From Bacteroidaceae bacterium (GTDB lineage: Bacteria; Bacteroidota; Bacteroidia; Bacteroidales; Bacteroidaceae): 17,724 nucleotides of DNA. This document shows, one piece after another, positions 1 through 7,941 of this stretch. Each line of letters begins with the position of its first letter. Positions within the stretch are counted from its first letter, which is position 1. The stretch covers positions 1 through 17,724 of the forward strand of contig CAAHEN010000232.1 in NCBI GenBank assembly GCA_900772575.1, in the 5' to 3' direction. The position numbers and the translations under genes are program-made. The notes under the pieces are model-generated. The model saw only the letters and a program-made list of their open reading frames with translations, was not told the origin of the DNA and searched no databases.

Positions 1-2
1 TG

Positions 3-110
3 GCACGGTGTTATATTATGGGGCCGTCAGGCAAACTCGATCATCCCGGGTTCGTCTACCGCAAAGAAGATATGTGTCTGCGCGAACCCCAAGCGCAATT
101 CAGGCTGTAG
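3..110 (+). CDS. Possible 3' end of an unrecognised gene, cut by the window start
   Basis: A reading frame is open from the first bases to a TAG at 108-110 and would encode about 35 C-terminal residues, including GKLDHPGFVYRKED and ending in QAQFRL. Codons look plausible for this genome (mixed GC-rich third positions). I do not recognise the family. The gene would converge on purC, and AT-rich non-coding sequence begins just after the stop. The opposite strand is also open here for about 28 codons, so the assignment is uncertain; sequence to the left would decide it. Confidence 0.35.
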   Translation, partial: ARCYIMGPSGKLDHPGFVYRKEDMCLREPQAQFRL

Positions 111-317
111 CACACCTAATTGTAACCTGAAAATATTAAAAAATTATACTTCACCTGTCTTTAGCCCTTGACCAGCATCCTTTTCAGCCATGCTGTCCCT
201 TGTGCCAAAACAGGAATCGAACGAAAGAAAAACAGTCCGCACACCGGCGGGTCATACCAGTATACGGACTGTCTAAGGAGCGGCTATCATGGTGGCTTCA
301 TGCCACAGGCCGTTGTG
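111..317. other. Intergenic region between the left partial frame and purC
   Basis: The stretch at 117-160 is AT-rich and holds no convincing gene or promoter. The right half holds the purC terminator candidate listed separately. The long rightward frame that begins near 168 runs antisense through purC and is not a gene. Confidence 0.5.
222..272 (-). terminator. Probable intrinsic terminator of purC
   Basis: The arms ACAGTCCG (232-239) and CGGACTGT (265-272) are perfectly complementary, with a 25-base loop that can fold further. Read leftward, the hairpin is followed by a T-rich tract (complement of gaaagaaaaa). It lies about 45 bases past the purC stop. The large loop makes it less typical than the other terminators in this window. 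Confidence 0.5.
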
Positions 318-1259
318 TCATGCGCCAAGATAAGCATTGACATTGCGCTCGATGCGGGCGGTCAGGTCGGCGGGCTCTTCCCCATGGAAGGTCTCACCGG
401 TAATGTGCTCGTAGAGCTCGATGTAGCGTTCGGAGATGCGCTTGACAATCTCGTCAGTCATCTCAGGAAGCCGCTGGCCGGCCTGTCCTTGGAAACCATT
501 GTCCATCAGCCACTCACGGACGAATTCCTTGGACAGCTGTTTCTGTGGCTCGCCCTTGGCGAAACGCTCATCGTAACCCTCGGCATAGAAGTAGCGGCTG
601 GAGTCGGGCGTATGGATTTCGTCCATGAGATAGATGGTGCCGTCGTGCTTGCCAAACTCGTATTTCGTATCGACGAGGATCAGGCCGCGACGGGCGGCGA
701 TCTCCGTGCCACGCTTGAAGAGAGCCAGGGTGTAGCGTTCGAGCACCTCATAGTCTTCTGGCGTGGCCAAGCCGCGCGCAAGAATTTCGGCCTTCGAGAT
801 GTCGGCGTCGTGCTCGCCATACTCAGCCTTGGTGGTCGGCGTGATGATGGGCTCGGGCAGGCGCTGGTTCTCGCGCAGCCCGTCGGGCAGTGTGACGCCA
901 CAAATTTCACGCACACCACTTTTATACGTACGCCATGCGCTGCCGCAGAGGTAACCGCGGACAATCATCTCGAGGGGAAAGCCCTCACACATGACGCCCA
1001 CCGTCACCATGGGATCCGGGGTAGCCAACTTCCAATTGGGGCAGATGTCTGTCGTCGCGTCGAGAAACTTTGCCGCAATCTGGTTGAGCACCTGTCCCTT
1101 GAAGGGAATTCCCTTGGGCAAAATGACATCGAAAGCCGAGATGCGGTCTGTGGCGACCATGACCAGACGATCGCCGAGATTATACACGTCCCGAACCTTG
1201 CCGTGATAGACGCCTTGCTGTCCAGGAAAATGGAAATCGGTTTTTGTTAATGCACTCAT
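318..1259 (-). CDS. purC: Phosphoribosylaminoimidazole-succinocarboxamide synthase (SAICAR synthase)
   Basis: This cytosolic enzyme of de novo purine synthesis joins CAIR and aspartate using ATP to make SAICAR. Family signatures are visible: GKVRDVY at residues 20-26 in the nucleotide-binding part, the segment around VRGYLCGSAW (100-109), DTKYEFG (197-203) and DEIHTPDSSRY (213-223). The length, 313 residues, fits the longer SAICAR synthase form rather than the ~237-residue E. coli type. I chose the ATG at 1259 (MSALTKTDF). The upstream in-frame ATG at 1343 lies inside phoH and would add 28 residues unlike the family. The gene starts 13 bases after the phoH stop, so the two are almost certainly co-transcribed. 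No promoter of its own is evident. Confidence 0.96.
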   Translation of the reverse strand: MSALTKTDFHFPGQQGVYHGKVRDVYNLGDRLVMVATDRISAFDVILPKGIPFKGQVLNQIAAKFLDATTDICPNWKLATPDPMVTVGVMCEGFPLEMIVRGYLCGSAWRTYKSGVREICGVTLPDGLRENQRLPEPIITPTTKAEYGEHDADISKAEILARGLATPEDYEVLERYTLALFKRGTEIAARRGLILVDTKYEFGKHDGTIYLMDEIHTPDSSRYFYAEGYDERFAKGEPQKQLSKEFVREWLMDNGFQGQAGQRLPEMTDEIVKRISERYIELYEHITGETFHGEEPADLTARIERNVNAYLGA

Positions 1260-1272
1260 TATATATATGTGT

Positions 1273-2259
1273 TTACAATGATGGTTTCTCTTCGGTGCGG
1301 GCCGCAGCTCCGGTGGCGTGGCGCAAGCGGTCGTCGTGCTCATAGGCCTCTACGATGCGAGTGACGAGCTTGTGGCGCACAATATCCTTGCGCCCCATTT
1401 CGACAAAGGCTATGCCTTCGACGCCACGCAGTATGCGCATGGCCTCCATCAGTCCCGAACGGACCGTCGGAGGCAGGTCTATCTGCGTCCTGTCGCCGGT
1501 GACAATCATCTTGGTATTCCACCCCATGCGGGTGAGGAACATCTTGATCTGGGCCGTGGTGGTGTTCTGGGCTTCGTCGAGAATGACGACAGCGTCATTC
1601 AGTGTGCGGCCACGCATGAAGGCCAGCGGAGCTATCTGGATGACATTGGTGGTCATGAACTCTTGGAGCCTGGCCGCTGGAATCATTTCCTGAAGCGCAT
1701 CATAGAGCGGCTGCAGGTAAGGGTCTATCTTGTCCTTCATGTCGCCGGGCAGGAAACCCAGTTTTTCGCCAGCCTCCACAGCCGGACGGCTGAGTATGAT
1801 TTTCTTGACCTCCTTGTTCTTGAGCGCACGCACCGCCAGCGCTATCGCCGTATAGGTCTTTCCCGAACCGGCAGGACCGACGGCAAAGAGCATGTCGTGG
1901 TCGCGATAAGCCTCGACGAGGCGGCGCTGGTTTTCGCTCCGGGCGGTGATGGGCTTGCCCGACGTGCTGTAGACGATGACATCGGCCGCCGGTTCCCAAT
2001 CGGTCTCCCGGCGCTTGACGATGTCTATCAGGGCCTCCTCGGTCAGCATGTTGTATTTCGCACAGTGCTTCTCCAGCCGCGAGAATGTCTCGTCGAAACC
2101 GGCCATCTCAGCCTCGTCGCCCATGACCTTGACAATATTGTCGCGCCCGATGATGCGCAGTTTCGGGCAGAGCGCCCTGAGCATACGCAAATTGGCGTTG
2201 TTGACCCCAAAAAAGACGGCGGGATCTGCCTCTTCCAGTATATAGTGCTTCTCGATCAT
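1273..2259 (-). CDS. phoH: PhoH-family P-loop ATPase
   Basis: A PhoH/YbeZ-type cytoplasmic NTPase of 328 residues, a normal length for the chromosomal form. The Walker A motif GPAGSGKT is at 128-135 and the Walker B-like VVILDEAQ at 224-231. The GDRTQIDLP segment (about 255-263), also typical of PhoH, follows. The N-terminal ~110 residues match the small domain that precedes the ATPase core in this family. YbeZ-type proteins have been linked to RNA metabolism and ribosome maturation, but no precise reaction can be assigned from sequence. It is the first gene of a pair with purC. A TAATTTTG promoter element lies about 110 bases upstream, back to back with the promoter of the divergent DUF5715 gene. 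Confidence 0.93.
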   Translation of the reverse strand: MIEKHYILEEADPAVFFGVNNANLRMLRALCPKLRIIGRDNIVKVMGDEAEMAGFDETFSRLEKHCAKYNMLTEEALIDIVKRRETDWEPAADVIVYSTSGKPITARSENQRRLVEAYRDHDMLFAVGPAGSGKTYTAIALAVRALKNKEVKKIILSRPAVEAGEKLGFLPGDMKDKIDPYLQPLYDALQEMIPAARLQEFMTTNVIQIAPLAFMRGRTLNDAVVILDEAQNTTTAQIKMFLTRMGWNTKMIVTGDRTQIDLPPTVRSGLMEAMRILRGVEGIAFVEMGRKDIVRHKLVTRIVEAYEHDDRLRHATGAAARTEEKPSL

Positions 2260-2367
2260 GCAGAGATTGTCATTAAGAAAACAGCGGCGGCAGCATATCG
2301 CGGCGGACAGGGACGCATATGAAAACCGCCCACCACATTACCGCCAAACGGCTGCGTTTGCCACGTG

Positions 2368-2375
2368 CAAAATTA
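2368..2375 (-). promoter_or_regulatory. Probable phoH-purC promoter, -7 box
   Basis: On the minus strand the sequence reads TAATTTTG, matching the Bacteroidetes -7 consensus TAnnTTTG. Transcription would start near 2362 and leave a leader of about 100 bases before phoH. I see no clear TTTG/TTG -33 partner at the expected distance, so this rests on the -7 box and its position. Confidence 0.5.
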
Positions 2376-2380
2376 AGCAA

Positions 2381-2416
2381 TTTGTCCGAGAAATATCCCG
2401 GTTTTTTGTACTTTTG
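2381..2416 (+). promoter_or_regulatory. Probable promoter of the DUF5715 gene
   Basis: TACTTTTG at 2409-2416 is an exact TAnnTTTG -7 box, and TTTG at 2381-2384 can serve as the -33 box with a 24-base spacer, slightly long. Transcription would begin near 2423. That places the upstream in-frame start at 2319 outside the message and helps choose a later start. Confidence 0.6.
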
Positions 2417-2468
2417 TAGGCCTTGCAGCCGAAAGCGCAATCGGCATTCCCCGCTTGTGCCGGACTGC

Positions 2469-3299
2469 ATGGCGAGCAGATTCACCGTTCTCACCGTTCA
2501 AGACTTGACTATCAGAAAAATATACTTCAAAATGGGGCTGGCGCTATGCCTGCTGCTGGCCATTCTGGCACGCTGCGGCGGTTGCAACTCTTGCCACACA
2601 CTGGATCAGGGCGACAAGCGCCGCACGGCCCGTACCGACACCATCATCGAGCACAGCAAGCACGTCGACCGGCTGCTCTCACAGCCGCGCAAGGCGGTGG
2701 AACTGACACGGGCTGACGGCACGCCAGTAGGGAACCGCATCATCGGTGTCAGTGACTGCAACGCTTGCTTCTCCGACATGAACGACGTGCAGCTGGCGAC
2801 CGCCAAACATCTGGGCATCTCGCTCATCGAGAACCGCGAAGAGGCACAGCGGCGCAAGACTGATCTGGTTTACATCAACGACAACCCGCTCTATCGCGTC
2901 GAGCACCTCTCCCACTCCATTCCCTACCTGGTGCCGAGGGCCCAGCGCCTGCTCAATGAGATTTCGCTCAACTTCATCGACTCCTTGCAGCGCAAGGGAC
3001 TGCCATTCTACAAGCTGATCATCACCTCAGTGCTCCGTACCAAGCAGGACGTCGACCGGCTGAGACGTGTCAACGGCAACGCCTCACCCAACAGTTGTCA
3101 CCAGTACGGCACGACATTCGACATCTGCTACAACAGTTTCTACCGCGTCATCGACCCCGACGACACATCGAAGCGACAGGTATGGGACGGCCGGCTCAAG
3201 GACGTTCTGGCCGAGGTGCTCCGCGACATGCGCATGATGGGACTCTGCTACATCCGCTACGAAGCGCACCAAGCCTGTTTCCACATCACGGCCCGCTGA
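2469..3299 (+). CDS. DUF5715-like, peptidase M15-type envelope protein
   Basis: A conserved Bacteroidales-type protein with an N-terminal membrane or signal segment and a C-terminal domain resembling zinc D,D-peptidases of family M15. From the ATG at 2469 it has 276 residues, with a hydrophobic stretch at about 22-34 ending in RCGGC. The C-terminal half shows a TSVLRTKQD segment (186-194), then H211-x6-D218 within SCHQYGTTFDI, and a final histidine at 272 in ACFHI. This is the spacing of M15 zinc ligands (HxxxxxxD...H). A peptidoglycan-cleaving role is inferred. The start is uncertain: TTG at 2505 would give a shorter lysine/arginine-rich signal peptide, and ATG at 2532 starts directly at the hydrophobic segment. 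Starts before about 2423 are excluded if the predicted promoter is right. Confidence 0.75.
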   Translation: MASRFTVLTVQDLTIRKIYFKMGLALCLLLAILARCGGCNSCHTLDQGDKRRTARTDTIIEHSKHVDRLLSQPRKAVELTRADGTPVGNRIIGVSDCNACFSDMNDVQLATAKHLGISLIENREEAQRRKTDLVYINDNPLYRVEHLSHSIPYLVPRAQRLLNEISLNFIDSLQRKGLPFYKLIITSVLRTKQDVDRLRRVNGNASPNSCHQYGTTFDICYNSFYRVIDPDDTSKRQVWDGRLKDVLAEVLRDMRMMGLCYIRYEAHQACFHITAR

Positions 3300-3578
3300 C
3301 CTCCGGCGGCCGCCCCCGATGGCCATGTATGACGGTTTTGCCCCTTTGCCTATCGCCAAGCACGGCACATCACATCATAACGTTGTCAACGGGTAAGGGC
3401 AAGCGGAAGACGTTCCGCGATGCCATCTCCGGCGCTATGTGTTACGGCACAGGGGCTACCAAGCCAGAACGATCTGGATAAGCAAGTTTCCCATCTCCTA
3501 AAAACAGTGACGTGCCTCACGCTTCCTTCCATTGGTAAGCGTGAGGCACGTCACTGTTGTTCACAAAGCCGCAGAAAC
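3300..3578. other. Convergent intergenic region
   Basis: No credible gene lies between the DUF5715 stop and the penicillin-binding protein stop. The only clear structure is the long hairpin at 3503-3558, listed separately. The remaining 200 bases show nothing I can name. Confidence 0.6.
3497..3558 (-). terminator. Intrinsic terminator with a perfect 22-bp stem
   Basis: The arms 3503-3524 and 3537-3558 are exact reverse complements over 22 bases, with a 12-base loop. Read leftward, the stem is followed by TTTTT, so it fits as the terminator of the penicillin-binding protein gene ending at 3579. Read rightward, only a weak T-rich stretch follows, so it may also end the DUF5715 message less efficiently. 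Confidence 0.8.
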
Positions 3579-6200
3579 CTAATCGAACAACTCGTCACTG
3601 CGGCGCTCAGACGACTGGCGCCTGCTGTGTGACGCATCTTTCGCGCTATGGCCGCCAACATGGTTGCCAGCACTGCGCTCGCCATTGCCGCTATGGCCGG
3701 ATGACGAAGCGTTCTCCCGTGTGCCGCCTCCGGTCGCATCGCCCTCGTGCATGCCGTCGAGCAGGTCATCCATGTCATCGACATCGGGCACGTCGAGCGT
3801 GACAGAGTCGCGAAGCGTGGTGTCGTGTCGCGGCGCGGCATAGTAGGTGCGTTCGTAGGTCGCTGGGTCGATTTCCTCCTTGGGCGGCGCATATTTCTTG
3901 AGGTACCTTGGCGCAAGCGCTGGATCATTGAGCACCCGGTTCATGAAGAGGCCAAAGATCGGCAAGGCTGTGCGGCTGCCCTGCCCCAGTCGGCCAGAGC
4001 GGAAATGAATGCTGCGGTATTCGCCGCCGACCCATGCGCCACCGACCAATGCCGGTGTGACACCAACAAACCAAGCGTCTGAGTGATTGTTCGATGTGCC
4101 GGTCTTGCCGCCGAAATCAACGCGTCCATTGAACTTGCCCATATACATGGCACTGCCCAGAGCCTGGGAGGTGCCACCGCCGTCGCGGACGCCAGCCTCG
4201 AGCATCTTCTGCATGTAGAACGCCGCGCGATAGTCGAGGGCCTGTGTCCGTACGGGGTTGGCCTCGTAGACGACATTGCCGTTGCGATCCACTATTTTGG
4301 TGACGAGCACAGGCTCCACGTGGAGGCCATCATTGGCCACTGTGGCATAGGCATTGACGAGTTCGAGCAGGTTGACATCGCTAGAGCCGAGGGGCAAGGA
4401 CGGCGTATTGTCGAGCGGGGACTGTATGCCCATGTCGTGAGCCGTCTCAATGACCTTGGGAATGCCCACTTCCTGGCCAAGCTTGACAGCGATGGTATTG
4501 ACACTCTGCGCGAAAGCGGAGCGAAGCGGCAAGTTGGCATTGGTGAATGTGCCATTGGCATTATGGGGTTGCCAGATGGTCGTCGTGTCACGGCGGCGGT
4601 CGTAGACCTCCATACGGATATAGGAGTCCTTCAGGCGTGTGTCGCTCGGCATCCATCCCTGCTTCATGGCGGTGGCGTAGACAAAGAGCTTGAACGTGGA
4701 TCCGGGCTGTCGCATGGCTTTCACCTTGTCATACTTCCAAGTGTCGAAATCGATATCGCCGACATAGGCCTTGACCTCACCGGTGGCTGGCTCCATGGCG
4801 ACAAAGCCGGTATGCATGAACTTGACCATATAGCGGATGGAATCCATCGTACTCATATGCTCTGTATGGCCGCCATTGTAGTCGAAGACCTTGACGGGAT
4901 GCGGCTGGTTCATGTAGTAAGCCACTGAGTCGGGACGGTCTGGGAAACGGGCCTCCAGCTTCTTATAGACATCCGTGGTACTGGCGATACGCTCGATAAA
5001 GCCCGGTATGATGTTGCCATTCTCATCACGCCACGGGTCGCCAAGACCGCGCCAATGGGCATCGAAATTCTGCTGGACGTTTTTCATCTGCTGGGTCACA
5101 GCTTCCTCCGCATAGCGCTGCATGCGACTGTCTAGGGTGGTGTAGATTTTCAGACCGTCGGTGTACGGGTCGAGCTGTGGACAATGTTCCTTCACATAGT
5201 CGGCGACAGCCTGACGGAAGTAGAGCGCGGAGCCGTCGTAGGCACTCTCGACACTGAAGTTAAGCTCTATGGGCAACCGCTTGAGCGAGTCGAGTTGCTC
5301 CTTGGTCTCAATGCAGGCCTTGCCGAAGTGCTTGGCCATCTCCTTGCGGTGGCTGTAGAGGTTGTCAAGTACAATGTTGCGACGCTGCAAGCTGCGCTTC
5401 GGATTGATACGGGGATTATAGGTGCTGGTGGCCTTGAGCAAACCGACGAGCACGGCGGCTTCCTCGACCTTCAGCTCAGCCGGCGTCTTATTGAAATAGG
5501 TCTTGGCAGCGGTCTTGATGCCATAGGCGTTGGAACCGAAATCGACCGTGTTGGCATACATGGTCAGGATGCTGTCTTTCTCATTGAACATCTCCAGCTG
5601 CACGGCGATGGTCATTTCCTTTGTCTTCATGATGACGATGCGCATGCCAGGAATCTTGCCGACGAGTCCTGTTCCATAGCTCGTGTTGGATCGGATGCGG
5701 AACATGTTCTTGACGAGCTGCTGCGTGATGGTCGAAGCTCCGCGGGCATGGCCCATCGTAGCGTCTTTGACGGCGGCACCGAGTCCCCTGAAGTCTATGC
5801 CGTGGTGTTGATAGAAGCGCTCATCCTCGGTAGAGATGAGTGCTTGGAAGAAAGCGGTGTTGATGGAGTCGTAAGACACGGACTGGCGGTTCTCATCGAA
5901 GAATTTGCCAAGCACCTTGCCGTCTGCGCTGTAGATCACAGAGGCCTCAGGGTTCTCAGGGTGCATGATGTCATGCGCCGAGGGCGACTTGCCAAAGAGC
6001 CAGAGGAAATTGCACATCACGGCCAGAACATAGCATACGATCAGGGCTATGAGAGAAAGCAGGGCCACCAAGCTCCTGAACCACCACTTCCGACCGCGAT
6101 AGAGATTGACGTACCAGCGCCAGAAGCGCTTGATACCCTTACCGATTAGAGAGAATAAGGAGCCGATGCGACGCAGGACTCCACCAGAGGACTTGCTCAT
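3579..6200 (-). CDS. Class A penicillin-binding protein (PBP1A type)
   Basis: A bifunctional peptidoglycan synthase of the inner membrane that polymerises glycan strands and cross-links peptides. The cytoplasmic N-terminus is basic, with one membrane anchor at about 42-66. The GT51 glycosyltransferase domain has EDERF (125-129, catalytic Glu125) and GASTITQQ (154-161). The transpeptidase domain has all three active-site motifs: STFK with nucleophile Ser501 and Lys504, SVN at 566-568, and KTG at 699-701. Residues 790-873 form a low-complexity tail, first Asp-rich and then Ser/His/Gly/Arg-rich, probably disordered and periplasmic. At 873 residues it is close to the usual family size. It starts 138 bases from a good promoter that sits just beyond miaA, and it ends at a strong terminator, so it is probably transcribed mainly on its own. 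Confidence 0.96.
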   Translation of the reverse strand: MSKSSGGVLRRIGSLFSLIGKGIKRFWRWYVNLYRGRKWWFRSLVALLSLIALIVCYVLAVMCNFLWLFGKSPSAHDIMHPENPEASVIYSADGKVLGKFFDENRQSVSYDSINTAFFQALISTEDERFYQHHGIDFRGLGAAVKDATMGHARGASTITQQLVKNMFRIRSNTSYGTGLVGKIPGMRIVIMKTKEMTIAVQLEMFNEKDSILTMYANTVDFGSNAYGIKTAAKTYFNKTPAELKVEEAAVLVGLLKATSTYNPRINPKRSLQRRNIVLDNLYSHRKEMAKHFGKACIETKEQLDSLKRLPIELNFSVESAYDGSALYFRQAVADYVKEHCPQLDPYTDGLKIYTTLDSRMQRYAEEAVTQQMKNVQQNFDAHWRGLGDPWRDENGNIIPGFIERIASTTDVYKKLEARFPDRPDSVAYYMNQPHPVKVFDYNGGHTEHMSTMDSIRYMVKFMHTGFVAMEPATGEVKAYVGDIDFDTWKYDKVKAMRQPGSTFKLFVYATAMKQGWMPSDTRLKDSYIRMEVYDRRRDTTTIWQPHNANGTFTNANLPLRSAFAQSVNTIAVKLGQEVGIPKVIETAHDMGIQSPLDNTPSLPLGSSDVNLLELVNAYATVANDGLHVEPVLVTKIVDRNGNVVYEANPVRTQALDYRAAFYMQKMLEAGVRDGGGTSQALGSAMYMGKFNGRVDFGGKTGTSNNHSDAWFVGVTPALVGGAWVGGEYRSIHFRSGRLGQGSRTALPIFGLFMNRVLNDPALAPRYLKKYAPPKEEIDPATYERTYYAAPRHDTTLRDSVTLDVPDVDDMDDLLDGMHEGDATGGGTRENASSSGHSGNGERSAGNHVGGHSAKDASHSRRQSSERRSDELFD

Positions 6201-6337
6201 GGATGAATCATTTTCTTATGTTGGAAAAGAAGAGGCTGGAGACGTCACTCCACCCACAGGCTGGAACGGCTACAGCGTGACGGGACGCAATGCGGGCAAG
6301 CACTTGAAACACGCCTTACCGGCACTTTCACCCTTTG

Positions 6338-6367
6338 CAAAAGTACGCATTTAATGGGGCTTCCCAA
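6338..6367 (-). promoter_or_regulatory. Promoter of the penicillin-binding protein gene
   Basis: On the minus strand TACTTTTG (complement of 6338-6345) is an exact TAnnTTTG box. TTG (complement of 6365-6367) lies 19 bases upstream. The -33 element is inside the 3' end of miaA. The predicted start near 6331 gives a leader of about 130 bases. Confidence 0.7.
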
Positions 6368-7274
6368 GTCTTTCATTGATAAAAATTCTTATTTGCTCCT
6401 CGGCCTCTGGGGTGAACCACGCCATATCCGGATCGCGTGCGTACCACGTCATCTGCTTCTTGGCGTAGACGCGGGTGTTGCGCTTGATTTTCTCTAGGGC
6501 GAAGTCGAGTGCCCATTCACCGTCGAGGTAGGCGAAGATCTCTTTATAGCCTACGGTATTGAGCGCGTTGCACGCACGGTAGGGCATGACACGCCGCACC
6601 TCCTCCAGCAAGCCGTCGGCCATCATGGTGTCCACGCGCCGGGCGATGCGGCTGAAGAGTTCCGAACGCTCCCTCTGAAGGCCTATCTTGATGACGTCAA
6701 AGGGGCGGCGCTTGGTCTGGCCGGTGAGAAATGAACTATAAGGCCGTCCGGTCATGTGGCAGATTTCCAAGGCATGCACGACGCGTTTGGGATTGTGAAG
6801 GTCACACGTGGCATGATAGGCGGGATCCAAGTGGGCCAGCTCGTCGGCCAGCGCCTCCAATCCCTCGGACGAAAGGCGCTGCCGCATCAACTGGCGGGTC
6901 GTGGCGTCCACATCGGGTATCTCATCAATGCCACGGCAGACGGCGTCGATATACAGCATCGAACCGCCCACCATCACAAGGACTTCATGGTCTGCAAACA
7001 GGCGGTTCAGCAAAGCGAGCGCTTCGGCTTCATAGCGAGCGGCACTGTAGTAGCTGTCCAGAGCCAGCTGGCCGACAAAATAATGCCTGACACGCTGGCG
7101 CTCAGCAGGTGTCGGAGCGGCGGTGCCGATGGGAATATCGCGGTATATCTGCCTTGAGTCCGCATTGATGACAGGAGAGCCAAAACACTCTGCCAGTCCT
7201 AGGCTCAAAGCGGTCTTGCCAACGCCGGTCGGGCCGGTTATGACGACCAAGGTCTTACGCGTCGTATGCGGCAT
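6351..7274 (-). CDS. miaA: tRNA dimethylallyltransferase
   Basis: MiaA transfers a dimethylallyl group to N6 of A37 in tRNAs that read UNN codons, including tRNA-Phe, which is encoded in this window. The P-loop GPTGVGKT is at 14-21, the NADSRQIY segment with the catalytic-region aspartate Asp39 is at 37-44, and GGSMLYIDA (103-111) corresponds to the usual GGTGLY segment. The length of 307 residues is normal. The C-terminal KIKRNTRVYAKKQMTWYARD segment is also characteristic of the family. It follows the pRiA4b ORF-3-like gene by 24 bases and is probably part of the lpx transcript. Confidence 0.97.
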   Translation of the reverse strand: MPHTTRKTLVVITGPTGVGKTALSLGLAECFGSPVINADSRQIYRDIPIGTAAPTPAERQRVRHYFVGQLALDSYYSAARYEAEALALLNRLFADHEVLVMVGGSMLYIDAVCRGIDEIPDVDATTRQLMRQRLSSEGLEALADELAHLDPAYHATCDLHNPKRVVHALEICHMTGRPYSSFLTGQTKRRPFDVIKIGLQRERSELFSRIARRVDTMMADGLLEEVRRVMPYRACNALNTVGYKEIFAYLDGEWALDFALEKIKRNTRVYAKKQMTWYARDPDMAWFTPEAEEQIRIFINERLGKPH

Positions 7275-7298
7275 ATGGGCAAGCGCAAACCGTAGCGA

Positions 7299-7865
7299 TC
7301 AATAGGGGCGCTCGTCACTGATTTCGAAGCCTTCCGCGTCGAAGTCCTCACTGTCAAACTGTCCGTCGTCATAGAAGTCATCGTCCATGTCATCGGGCAA
7401 CGGCTCGCCTTTCTTGCCCAGAGGAGGAATGGCGGCCAAGTCGGCGTCGGCCTCCCCGATCTGTGCCGGCGGCTCGCCATGCTGGCGCACAACGACCGCC
7501 TTGTCGAGATGCCGGTTGGTGATGATATCCTTCACTTGCAGATAGAAAGAGCGCTCAGTGAATGTGTCGAACACATATTCGAAACGCTGCCCCTTGTCAT
7601 TGATGAAATCAGCCAGAGGGGTGTCTGCCATCAGATAGAGATCTTCGTCTTCGGCAGAAGGGTCGGTGACATCCTCACGGGTGATCTGCTGGCTCCGGTC
7701 CCATTCGTCGTCGCACACGTAGAACGAGGTCATCTGGTCATCGGAATAGCCGCACGACTGTAGGATGGCGTCACTGAGATCCAGGAAAGTGGCGTCACTG
7801 TCGATCTCGATTTCACGGAAGAAGCCATCCACCTCCTCTGATATGAATTTGATTTTATAGACCAT
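7299..7865 (-). CDS. Plasmid pRiA4b ORF-3-like acidic protein
   Basis: A 188-residue soluble protein without a signal peptide or membrane segment. The N-terminal ~125 residues (YKIKFISEEVDGFFREIEI, then DATFLDLSDAILQSCGY, then a segment with YVCDDEWD and a later FEYVFDT) resemble the pRiA4b ORF-3/IS1096 TnpR-like domain, a small ubiquitin-like-fold family of unknown function. From about 130 on it is a low-complexity tail rich in Asp and Glu, with DDMDDDFYDD at about 157-166. It sits 76 bases after lpxA and 24 bases before miaA on the same strand, so it is probably co-transcribed with the lipid A genes. The family name does not imply a plasmid here. The domain assignment is from memory of the motif pattern, and the function is unknown. 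Confidence 0.75.
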   Translation of the reverse strand: MVYKIKFISEEVDGFFREIEIDSDATFLDLSDAILQSCGYSDDQMTSFYVCDDEWDRSQQITREDVTDPSAEDEDLYLMADTPLADFINDKGQRFEYVFDTFTERSFYLQVKDIITNRHLDKAVVVRQHGEPPAQIGEADADLAAIPPLGKKGEPLPDDMDDDFYDDGQFDSEDFDAEGFEISDERPY

Positions 7866-7941
7866 GTCTCGAAGATTCGTTATGATTCAATGCTTTGTAC
7901 TCGCAAGACTGTGCCAACGGGCGCTCCGCCCGGAAGGTGTC

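Noticed and set aside
168..1250. Long rightward reading frame over purC
   Set aside because: It is antisense to purC, which has clear family motifs. Similar long antisense frames over phoH, the penicillin-binding protein, lpxC-fabZ, lpxD and the PLP enzymes were dropped for the same reason; GC-rich codons leave few stops on the other strand.
7299..7865. Mobile element or plasmid remnant, suggested by the pRiA4b/IS1096 family name
   Set aside because: No inverted repeats, transposase or target duplication; codon use matches its neighbours and it sits in a tidy operon.
7918..7932. CGGGCG-CTC-CGCCCG hairpin downstream of lpxA
   Set aside because: Short stem without a T-run; could be an mRNA stem but there is nothing to support a function.
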